A DNA stretch of 13,829 bases, taken from DBFJGL01 sp048394785. Its GTDB lineage: Bacteria > Bacillota > Clostridia > Christensenellales > CAG-917. The stretch spans positions 1 to 13,829 of the forward strand of contig DBFJGL010000036.1 of assembly GCA_048394785.1 (NCBI GenBank), written 5' to 3'. A model generated the notes under the pieces. The model searched no databases. It had not been told where the DNA came from and worked only from the letters and a program-made list of their open reading frames with translations. The stretch's first letter is position 1, and the number at the start of each line of letters is the position of its first letter. The position numbers and the translations under genes are program-made. Of this stretch, positions 1-6,284 are shown in pieces.

Positions 1-33
1 ATCATATTTGTAGGTTTTGTTAATTTTCAATAA

Positions 34-53
34 GCATTTTTGATAAAAAATGC
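34..53. repeat. AT-rich inverted repeat downstream of mnmG
   Basis: Arms GCATTTTT (34-41) and AAAAATGC (46-53) are perfect 8-bp complements around a GATA loop. It lies 22 bases beyond the stronger hairpin at 76-95. It could be a second, weak terminator for the mnmG transcript or the end of a gene lying left of the window. The T-run after it is poor in both directions, so this is uncertain. Confidence 0.4.
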
Positions 54-60
54 ACTCTAT

Positions 61-95
61 TCGCATAAAATAAATCAACGCCCTTTCGGGTGTTG
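61..95 (-). terminator. Probable Rho-independent terminator of the rpmH-mnmG cluster
   Basis: Read on the minus strand, CAACACCC, a GAAA loop and GGGCGTTG form an 8-bp stem (76-83 with 88-95, one G-U pair) closed by a GNRA-type tetraloop. It is followed by a T-rich tail, ATTTATTTTATG (about 64-75). It begins 18 bases after the mnmG stop codon. This placement suggests the operon ends with mnmG and does not continue into rsmG, which often follows mnmG in Bacillota. Confidence 0.7.
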
Positions 96-113
96 TCAAA
101 AAAATTTTTGCGA

Positions 114-1964
114 TTATTTGCCGTTTTGCTGCAAATATACGATGAGCGCGGCAATGTCGGCAGGGCTTACGCCCGATATTCTCGACGCCTGTCCGAGATT
201 TAACGGACGTATTTCGTTTAGTTTTTGTCTTGCCTCCAACCTTAGCGCGCGAATATCGCCGTAATCCATATCGGCGGGCAAAATCTTGTTCTCCATTCTG
301 CGCTGTTCTTTGACCGCGCTTTCCTGTTTTTTGAGATAACCCTCGTATTTTAATTCGACAATCGCCGCTTCGACCGCGCTTCTTTGCGCGTCTTCGGGCG
401 CAAACTCCTCTAAGTCCTCATAATCGAGTTCCGGACGGCGGCAAAGTTCGGCAAAAGTCGGAATCTTCTTGGGCACTTCCAATCCCTTTTCCGAAAACAC
501 TCTGCTTACGGTTTCTTTGTCGACGGTTCGCCCCGCATTTGCCTTTATACTTTCAATCTGCGCTTTTCTCGCGCGCATTCGTTCTACTCTTTCTATGCTT
601 GCAAGTCCGAGTTCATACGATTTTTCGGTAAGCCTTATATCCGCGTTGTCCTGCCTTAACATTATGCGATGTTCGGCGCGTGCCGTCATCATTCTGTACG
701 GTTCTTCCGTACCCTTTGTCACAAGGTCGTCGATCAGCACCCCTATATACGCCTCGTCCCTTCCCAACACAAAAGGAGCTTTTCCGTCAATCAGAAGCGA
801 CGCGTTTATGCCCGACATAATGCCCTGCGCCGCCGCCTCCTCGTAGCCGCTGCTGCCGTTCATCTGTCCTGCCGAAAACAGACCTTTTATCCCTTTTATC
901 TCCAAGGACGGTTTCAGACAAAGCGGATTTAAGCAATCGTATTCTATTGCGTAAGCGTATTTGGCAAAACGGCAGTTTTCGAGCCCTGCCACCGTACGGT
1001 ACATCTTTTCCTGAACGTCATGCGGTAAAGAAGACGACATTCCCTGAATATACATTTCATCGCTGCCCTTCCCTTCGGGTTCGACGAAAATCTGGTGTCG
1101 GCTTTTATCCGCAAACCTCATAACTTTGGTTTCGATTGACGGACAATATCGCGGTCCGACGCCCGTAATACTGCCGTTATAAAGCGGACTGCGGTCTATG
1201 TTTTCGAGAATAATTTTATGAGTTTCTTCGTTTGTATAAGTCAGATAACACGCTTCTTCTTCGAAAGTGTCGACGTCGGACATAAACGAAAACCGCTCGC
1301 CGCAACCGCCGCGCTGTATCTGCATCTTGGAAAAATCTATACTGTCGCGGTATATTCTCGCAGGCGTGCCCGTCTTGAACCGCCTCATCGGTATGCCCGC
1401 TTTCACAAGGCTTTCCGTAAGCCTGTCCGCGCTTTTGTACCCCGAAGGTCCGCTTTTTTTGACGTAATCGCCTATAATAAGCTCTGCGTTGAGATACACA
1501 CCCGTCGCAAGAATTGCCGTTTTGCAGACTAGCTTTCTTCCGCCCGCCGTAATCACCGCTTTTATTTGTCCGCCGTCAACTTCTATTTCCACGGCTTCGT
1601 CCTCTATTACGGTGAGATTCTCCCGAGAGTCAAGCGCACGCGCAATTACGTTTTGATATTCGAGCTTGTCTTCCTGACCTCGCAGGGAAAACACCGCAGG
1701 TCCCTTTGCCGTATTGAGCATTTTGATTTGAAGCAACGCTTTATCCGCGGCAAGTCCCATTTCGCCGCCGAGCGCGTCCACTTCTCTGACAAGGTGCCCC
1801 TTTGCCGTGCCTCCTATTGCCGGATTGCACGCCATAAGCGACACGGTGCCCCGCTCCGTGCACAGCATTGCGGTACGCTTTGAAAGCCTGCTTGCCGCAA
1901 GCGCGGCTTCAACCCCTGCGTGGCCGCCGCCTATTACCACAACGTCAAAACACTCGCCGCTCAT
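114..1964 (-). CDS. mnmG: tRNA uridine-5-carboxymethylaminomethyl(34) synthesis enzyme MnmG (GidA)
   Basis: FAD-dependent partner of MnmE. The MnmE-MnmG complex adds a carboxymethylaminomethyl (or aminomethyl) group to C5 of uridine 34 in tRNAs that read split codon boxes, using methylene-tetrahydrofolate, NADH and glycine or ammonium. Visible signatures are the N-terminal dinucleotide-binding GGGHAG (residues 12-17), ACNPAIGG with Cys46, and YCPSIETKV with Cys274; these cysteines match the two catalytic ones of E. coli (47 and 277). The FSAGQMNGSSGYEEAAAQG block and the C-terminal helical domain that binds MnmE are also present. Length is 616 residues, normal for the family. I chose the ATG at 1964 because it overlaps the mnmE stop as ATGA. 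An in-frame TTG at 1976 would add four residues, but its only purine-rich SD-like stretch is 2 bases away, too close. It appears to be the last gene of the cluster. Confidence 0.97.
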   Translation of the reverse strand: MSGECFDVVVIGGGHAGVEAALAASRLSKRTAMLCTERGTVSLMACNPAIGGTAKGHLVREVDALGGEMGLAADKALLQIKMLNTAKGPAVFSLRGQEDKLEYQNVIARALDSRENLTVIEDEAVEIEVDGGQIKAVITAGGRKLVCKTAILATGVYLNAELIIGDYVKKSGPSGYKSADRLTESLVKAGIPMRRFKTGTPARIYRDSIDFSKMQIQRGGCGERFSFMSDVDTFEEEACYLTYTNEETHKIILENIDRSPLYNGSITGVGPRYCPSIETKVMRFADKSRHQIFVEPEGKGSDEMYIQGMSSSLPHDVQEKMYRTVAGLENCRFAKYAYAIEYDCLNPLCLKPSLEIKGIKGLFSAGQMNGSSGYEEAAAQGIMSGINASLLIDGKAPFVLGRDEAYIGVLIDDLVTKGTEEPYRMMTARAEHRIMLRQDNADIRLTEKSYELGLASIERVERMRARKAQIESIKANAGRTVDKETVSRVFSEKGLEVPKKIPTFAELCRRPELDYEDLEEFAPEDAQRSAVEAAIVELKYEGYLKKQESAVKEQRRMENKILPADMDYGDIRALRLEARQKLNEIRPLNLGQASRISGVSPADIAALIVYLQQNGK

Positions 1965-3298
1965 TTGCCCACGCAAAACCTCTCGAAAATTTTTGCTATT
2001 ATATCTTCCGTCGCGCTCCTTCCCGTGATTTCTCCGAGCGCGTCGTACGCCTCTCTCAAATCGACAAGAATGACGTCCGTGGTTAAATTCAATGCGCCAA
2101 TCGCGGCTTTAATTGCCGCTTTTGCTCTGTAAAGTGCCGATATGTGTCTTTCAGACGTTATTATTTCGCCGCCTTCCGCCTTGCCGGAACGATAAAGCGA
2201 CGCAAGCGCGCGTTTCAATTCTTCCACACCCTCTCCCGTCTTTGCGCTTACGGCAAACGTATATGCCATGCGGGGACATCTGAACGATGTCTTGTCGCAC
2301 TTGTTGTAAACGGTGAATATCGTCTTGCCTTCGAACTCGGGAAAGTCGCCGCTATCGAACGCGTTATCCGAAGCGGTGTCCACAACTCGTATGATCACGT
2401 CCGCTCCTTCGTACGCCGCCCTCGCGCGCGCTATCCCTGCCTTTTCTATTTCGTCGTCAGACTCTCTTATGCCCGCCGTATCGATAATATTTATTTTTAC
2501 CCCGTCGCACTCGAAACTTTCGGCAATTGTATCGCGCGTAGTCCCTGCAACGGAAGTTACTATTGCGCGCTCCTCTTTGAGCATTGCGTTCATAAGCGAC
2601 GATTTGCCCGCGTTTGCGGCTCCCGCCAGCACGCACGTCAGCCCGTGTTTTGCTATTTTTCCGTCGCGCGCCGTGGAGAGAAGACCGTCTATATCGGCGG
2701 CGATTTTTTTCAAACTGTCGGGCAAAGACGGCAAAACTTCGTCTTCCATTTCATCGGGATAATCGAGAGACGCTTCAAGCGATGATATGAGCTCCTCCGC
2801 GCTGTCCGCAATCTCGTTTATCCGAGCCGCGACGCGCCCTTCCATAAGTCGATACGCCGCGCGCAACCCTGCCGCGCTCTCGGCGTTTATCATATCTATT
2901 ACGCCTTCTGCATCTGCCAGCGAAAGTCTGCCGTTAAGATACGCTCTTTTGGTAAATTCGCCCCTGTCGGCATGCCTTGCCCCTTCGCTTAACAACGCGT
3001 CCAACGCGCCCTGCATAATCCTGACGCCGCCGTGCAGATAAAACTCCACCGTATCTTCGCCGGTATACGCTTTGTCTGCGGGGAAATAAACCGCATACCC
3101 CGTATCCGTGAAATCTTTTGCGGCAAAGCTTCCGAAACGCATAAGTAGCGGTTTGTCTTTTATGCCTGTCTTGGCGGACGTTTTGCTTTTTATAACAAAA
3201 AAGGTATCGGCTATCCTGAGCGCGTCCTCTCCGGACACGCGGATTATACCGATACCGCCAACCCCTACGGGGGTGGAAATTGCGGCTATTGTGCTCAT
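1961..3298 (-). CDS. mnmE: tRNA modification GTPase MnmE (TrmE/ThdF)
   Basis: Potassium-activated GTPase that works with MnmG in wobble-uridine modification. The 445 residues show the family order: an N-terminal formyl-tetrahydrofolate-binding domain (about 1-120, with GEDTVEF and GEFTKRAYLNGR), helical segments flanking the G domain, the G domain, and a C-terminal FCVGK with the conserved catalytic Cys442. G-domain motifs are G1 GAANAGKS (226-233), G2 TTRD (253-256), G3 DTAG (273-276), G4 NKCD (332-335) and G5 SAK (351-353). G1 has Ala where Pro is frequent; all phosphate-contacting residues remain. The start lies one base after the khpB stop. Only a weak purine-rich stretch (AGAAGAAG) precedes it, so translation is probably coupled to khpB. 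It overlaps mnmG by four bases. Confidence 0.97.
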   Translation of the reverse strand: MSTIAAISTPVGVGGIGIIRVSGEDALRIADTFFVIKSKTSAKTGIKDKPLLMRFGSFAAKDFTDTGYAVYFPADKAYTGEDTVEFYLHGGVRIMQGALDALLSEGARHADRGEFTKRAYLNGRLSLADAEGVIDMINAESAAGLRAAYRLMEGRVAARINEIADSAEELISSLEASLDYPDEMEDEVLPSLPDSLKKIAADIDGLLSTARDGKIAKHGLTCVLAGAANAGKSSLMNAMLKEERAIVTSVAGTTRDTIAESFECDGVKINIIDTAGIRESDDEIEKAGIARARAAYEGADVIIRVVDTASDNAFDSGDFPEFEGKTIFTVYNKCDKTSFRCPRMAYTFAVSAKTGEGVEELKRALASLYRSGKAEGGEIITSERHISALYRAKAAIKAAIGALNLTTDVILVDLREAYDALGEITGRSATEDIIAKIFERFCVGK

Positions 3299-3299
3299 A

Positions 3300-4187
3300 T
3301 CAGAACTTCTTCTGACCGCCGAAACTCTTATATTTGGGCGGTCCGGTCTTTATCGGTTCGGACTTCACGAAGTCGTCGCTCCCCGTATAATAACCGCGGA
3401 ACTCGCGTCCGTCCTCGACCTCCGACTCCTCTCTGTCGCGGCGCGGTCTGTCCGACGAACGTTCGTTGCGGAATTCTTTTTTGCCTCCGCGCCTGTCGCC
3501 GAAATCTCTTTTTCCGCCTTTGCCGTTTCTGTCGTTTCTTCCGTTGCGTCCCTTGCCCTGAGGTCTTCTGCCGTCTTTGAGCGCGACGCCGACGGGAATG
3601 ATTATAACCTTTCTGTTGGGTTCTTCCCCCTCGCTTTCGGTACGGGCGATTTCGCTGTCTATAAGCGCGCTGTGAATTATGCGGCGTTCAAAGGGGTTCA
3701 TAGGTTCGAGTGCGACTTTTCGCGCCGTACGATGCGCTTTTTCCGCAAGTCTTAACGCAAGCGCGGTGAGAGTTTCCTTTCTCTTTTCGCGGTAATTTTC
3801 GCAATCGACCACTACCTTTTTATATCCGAGCTTTTCCTGATTGAGCAGAGTGAGCGTAAGATATTGCAGGGCGTCGAGCACCTCTCCGCGATAACCTATT
3901 ACCGCTCCCGAATCGTCTCCGTCAATAGAGATATTGAACGCTTCGTCGTCTTCCGTAACGCTTGCGGTGGACTGAACGTTCATACGCATAAGTATTCCGT
4001 TGACAAAATCGCCTACTCTGTCCGCGGCGGTTTCCTTAATCGAAACCTTAACCTGCGCCTTGGAAAAGATGCCGCCTTTGCTTATGACTTCGACCTCGAC
4101 TTTATCACGCTCCGTTCCGAGTTCTTCGAGTGCCTTTTCAACGGCAAGCTCAACGGACGAAGCCTTGATTTCTACACTTTTTTCCAT
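3300..4187 (-). CDS. khpB: RNA-binding protein KhpB (Jag/SpoIIIJ-associated protein) with RG-rich tail
   Basis: Cytosolic RNA-binding protein, normally partner of KhpA, involved in cell elongation and division control in Gram-positive bacteria. Domain order is the Jag N-terminal domain (about 1-50), a KH domain with the GxxG loop GYRG (98-101), and an R3H domain (about 140-198) with the R-x3-H signature in ERRIIH (Arg168, His172). Residues 1-199 are a complete family core. Residues 200-295 are an extra tail rich in Gly, Arg, Asn, Lys and Asp, with repeated GR, NGR and RRGG-like patches, predicted disordered and strongly basic until an acidic patch near 253-260. It follows yidC by nine bases, the usual pairing in Bacillota. 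Core identification is very secure; the role of the tail is unknown. Confidence 0.95.
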   Translation of the reverse strand: MEKSVEIKASSVELAVEKALEELGTERDKVEVEVISKGGIFSKAQVKVSIKETAADRVGDFVNGILMRMNVQSTASVTEDDEAFNISIDGDDSGAVIGYRGEVLDALQYLTLTLLNQEKLGYKKVVVDCENYREKRKETLTALALRLAEKAHRTARKVALEPMNPFERRIIHSALIDSEIARTESEGEEPNRKVIIIPVGVALKDGRRPQGKGRNGRNDRNGKGGKRDFGDRRGGKKEFRNERSSDRPRRDREESEVEDGREFRGYYTGSDDFVKSEPIKTGPPKYKSFGGQKKF

Positions 4188-4196
4188 AATTTACAC

Positions 4197-5405
4197 CTAT
4201 CTTTTGCTCGTCTTAACGCCTTTTTTCTCTTGGGCGACGTCAACGAGCTTCGCAATCAAATTAAACGTGAGCTGGAAGACAATGGCGCAAAGCGAACTCG
4301 TAAACATATACAGCGCGAACGCTCCCGAATACATTATGGCGAAAATGCCCATAATGACCGGCATCGTATATTGCATCATCTTCATACTCGACTGCATTCC
4401 GTCCTTGCCCTTCTCGCCGTTCTTGCCCGAAGAAGGAGCGGGAGGCGGAGTACCTTGCGCAGAGGATAACAGTTTTGTGGACAGGAAGTTGAGCACGATT
4501 GAAAGAACGGGAAGCAGCAGCCAGCCGTTCCAAGAACCGCCCTTGCCCCAGCCGCCCGTGCCGAGCACCTTGCCCATCACGAGATTATATTCGTCAATCA
4601 TAACGCCTTGCATACTCGAAGTAGCAAAGCCGGACTGCCCCGTTACCGCAAGATAATCGGGAACCGCCTGTTTCCACGTATCCGACACAAAGATGTTTTT
4701 TATCCACAAAAACTCTCTCATATCGGTCTGTTCGTCCGCGTAATAATAATCGTAAACCGCCTGCTGAGCCTTCTCGACCGCGGCGTTGTACTTTATTGCG
4801 CCTGCTTCGGTTTTTTCGATATCGTCGACGTATTTGCCGTCGTTATCGGTATCGAGCTCAGCGGTCATAGCCTGTTCGAAAACGTCGTATCCGCCCTTAT
4901 AATCGAGCGCCCACTGATAGCCGACCATCTGACGGAATCCCGCGAAAACCACAAAGAATACCACCATCGTGATAATCATCGGCAGACAGGAACCCATCAT
5001 CGAATATTTCTCTTTCTTGTAAAGGGCCATCTGCTCCTGCTGATAGCGTTCTTTATCGTCCTTGTACTTTTCCTGCAAAACTTCGAGCTGCGGCTTCATT
5101 CTTTCCATCGCCTTGGAGTTTTTCCTTGCGACGACCTTCTGCCATATATCGAGAGGGGAAAGTATAAGCCTGAGCACAATGGTAAATACGACCACGGTCC
5201 AGCCGAATTTGCCTATTCCGTCATTGAGAATAAGCATAAATTTCGCCATAAAATGCGTCGGCTCGGCGACGGTTTCGCCCGACACGTCGTAAATGCCCTC
5301 GTTAGGGTTGCAGGCAGTGAAGACGACAAGACACAACATCATTAGAGCTATCAAGCCCAACATCAACGTCGTTCTTCTGCTGCGGACGCTGTTTATACCA
5401 GCCAT
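4197..5405 (-). CDS. yidC: Membrane protein insertase YidC (SpoIIIJ/OxaA type), lipoprotein form, with long external loop
   Basis: Inserts and folds membrane proteins, alone or with Sec. The 402 residues begin with a basic leader and a hydrophobic stretch (13-31) before Cys32, a probable lipidation site (VFTAC; Phe at -3 makes the lipobox imperfect). Further membrane segments are about 58-80, 137-158, 285-303, 343-362 and 364-386. Arg79 in FTIVLRLILSPLDIW matches the conserved groove arginine. Residues 85-135 form the charged cytoplasmic helical hairpin. The stretch 159-284, extracytoplasmic by the usual topology, is about 125 residues, much longer than in Bacillus SpoIIIJ, and holds DTDNDG (185-190). 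The C-terminus is basic. The start is supported by AGAGGT (5414-5419) eight bases upstream; the gene overlaps yidD by 13 bases. Confidence 0.95.
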   Translation of the reverse strand: MAGINSVRSRRTTLMLGLIALMMLCLVVFTACNPNEGIYDVSGETVAEPTHFMAKFMLILNDGIGKFGWTVVVFTIVLRLILSPLDIWQKVVARKNSKAMERMKPQLEVLQEKYKDDKERYQQEQMALYKKEKYSMMGSCLPMIITMVVFFVVFAGFRQMVGYQWALDYKGGYDVFEQAMTAELDTDNDGKYVDDIEKTEAGAIKYNAAVEKAQQAVYDYYYADEQTDMREFLWIKNIFVSDTWKQAVPDYLAVTGQSGFATSSMQGVMIDEYNLVMGKVLGTGGWGKGGSWNGWLLLPVLSIVLNFLSTKLLSSAQGTPPPAPSSGKNGEKGKDGMQSSMKMMQYTMPVIMGIFAIMYSGAFALYMFTSSLCAIVFQLTFNLIAKLVDVAQEKKGVKTSKR

Positions 5406-5635
5406 TTAACGTTACCTCTGTAATTTTCCGTAACAGGCTCAAAGCCTCCCTTGAAAAACGGATTGCATCTCAGCACTCTGAAAAAGCCTTTGACGCACCC
5501 TGCAATCACGCCGTATCGCGCAATCGCGTCGTACGTATACATCGAGCAGGTGGGCGTATAACGGCAGCCGTTGCCGACGGCGGGAGATAAAAACCTCTTG
5601 TACCCTTTAAGCAACGCAAAGCATATTCTTTTCAT
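5393..5635 (-). CDS. yidD: Membrane protein insertion efficiency factor YidD
   Basis: Small membrane-associated protein that assists YidC-dependent insertion. The 80 residues carry the family signature GNGCRYTPTCSMYTYDAI, with the paired cysteines of CRYTPTC, and a third cysteine in LRCNPF. An amphipathic basic N-terminus (MKRICFALLKGYKRFL) is expected to lie on the inner membrane face. The ATG overlaps the rnpA stop as ATGA, and the 3' end overlaps yidC by 13 bases, which suggests tight translational coupling of rnpA, yidD and yidC. Confidence 0.95.
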   Translation of the reverse strand: MKRICFALLKGYKRFLSPAVGNGCRYTPTCSMYTYDAIARYGVIAGCVKGFFRVLRCNPFFKGGFEPVTENYRGNVKWLV

Positions 5636-5964
5636 TTCAGTCTGCCCGCCTTTTCAAATGCTTTTTCCACCGAAACGCAAATCTCCCGATAGTCTTGCCC
5701 GACAACGGACGGTTGCGCGACGATAACGTACATATACGCGCCGTCTATTCTGTCCGTAATCGGCAGCAACGCTTCGCGGAGCAGCCTTTTGACTCTGTTT
5801 CTGGTGACGGCGTTCCCCACCCTTTTGGATACGGAAAGCCCGATTTTAAGTCCTTCTTTGGATTTTGCGTAAAGCAGAACCAACCCCTTTGACGGCGTCC
5901 TCTCCCCGCGTTTGTAAACATAGGAAAAAGCCGCCCGTTTTTTAAGTCGGTACTGCCTCTCCAT
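5632..5964 (-). CDS. rnpA: Ribonuclease P protein component
   Basis: Protein subunit of RNase P. It binds the catalytic RNA and the 5' leader of precursor tRNAs to aid leader removal. The 110 residues contain the family signature GNAVTRNRVKRLLRE (the RNR motif) after the central strand LKIGLSVSKRV, plus the basic N-terminus MERQYRLKKRAAF. Length is typical. The start lies three bases after the rpmH stop. The only SD-like bases are a weak AGG within the end of rpmH, so expression probably relies on coupling to rpmH. The rpmH-rnpA pair is conserved across bacteria. The RNA subunit gene rnpB is not in this window. Confidence 0.96.
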   Translation of the reverse strand: MERQYRLKKRAAFSYVYKRGERTPSKGLVLLYAKSKEGLKIGLSVSKRVGNAVTRNRVKRLLREALLPITDRIDGAYMYVIVAQPSVVGQDYREICVSVEKAFEKAGRLK

Positions 5965-5967
5965 ATC

Positions 5968-6102
5968 CTACGCGGTCAGCGACTTTCTGCCTCTTGCGCG
6001 ACGTCTTTTGATGACGTTTCTGCCGCTTTTCGAGCGCATTCTCTCGCGGAATCCGTGAACTTTGCTTCTCTGTCTTTTCTTCGGTTGGTAGGTTTGTTTC
6101 AT
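5968..6102 (-). CDS. rpmH: 50S ribosomal protein L34
   Basis: Small, very basic large-subunit ribosomal protein. Translation of the minus strand gives 44 residues starting MKQTYQPKKRQRSKVHGF and continuing RERMRSKSGRNVIKRRR to a TAG stop. This matches the L34 pattern of an N-terminal MK(R/Q)T(Y/F)QP, a central HGFR.RM segment and a C-terminal RRR.RGR.LTA. A perfect GGAGG lies at 6111-6115, eight bases before the ATG. It is the first gene of the cluster, about 50 bases downstream of a consensus promoter. The usual divergent or upstream neighbour dnaA is absent; argS lies upstream instead. Confidence 0.98.
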   Translation of the reverse strand: MKQTYQPKKRQRSKVHGFRERMRSKSGRNVIKRRRARGRKSLTA

Positions 6103-6161
6103 ATTATTTGCCTCCGTATGAAAGGAATTTTTTGCCTTATTATAAATATAAATGCCTGCTT

Positions 6162-6190
6162 ATTATATATAAACAAAAGCATACTGTCAA
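6162..6190 (-). promoter_or_regulatory. Perfect consensus sigma-A promoter for the rpmH cluster
   Basis: On the minus strand TTGACA (6185-6190) is separated by exactly 17 bases from TATAAT (6162-6167), matching the vegetative sigma factor consensus at all twelve positions. Transcription should start near 6155, leaving a leader of about 50 bases before the rpmH ATG. A second TATAAT at 6139-6144 has no suitable -35 element. Strength fits a ribosomal protein operon. Confidence 0.9.
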
Positions 6191-6192
6191 CT

Positions 6193-6266
6193 GTTTCGCA
6201 ATACGCGCGTTTTCGCTTAATATCGCGCGTCGTCCGCCAGTTTTAACCGCACTCCGATTGCGAAAC
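6193..6266. repeat. Nested inverted repeat between argS and the rpmH promoter
   Basis: Outer arms GTTTCGCAAT (6193-6202) and ATTGCGAAAC (6257-6266) are perfect 10-bp complements. Directly inside the first outer arm is ACGCGCG (6203-6209), complementary to CGCGCGT (6224-6230). The two stems stack to about 17 bp with a 14-base apical loop and a 26-base bulge on one side. The structure starts two bases beyond the -35 hexamer of the rpmH promoter and ends 18 bases from the argS stop. On the minus strand no immediate T-run follows, so it is not a standard terminator. It might end or protect the argS transcript, or bind a regulator upstream of the promoter. Confidence 0.6.
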
Positions 6267-6284
6267 GTCACTTCTCGTCTTGCG

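Noticed and set aside
1965..1976. MnmG start at TTG 1976
   Set aside because: The SD-like GAGAGG is only two bases away. The ATG at 1964 gives the standard MSGECFDVVVIGGG start and an ATGA overlap with mnmE.
2144..3755. Long plus-strand open frames opposite mnmE and khpB
   Set aside because: These are complements of well-identified genes, carry no family motifs and have no convincing ribosome binding site.
4700..4708. Exact DnaA box TTATCCACA
   Set aside because: It is a single copy inside the yidC coding region, fully explained by the codons for FLWIKN, with no AT-rich unwinding element or other boxes around it. About a 10 percent chance occurrence in both strands of a window this size.
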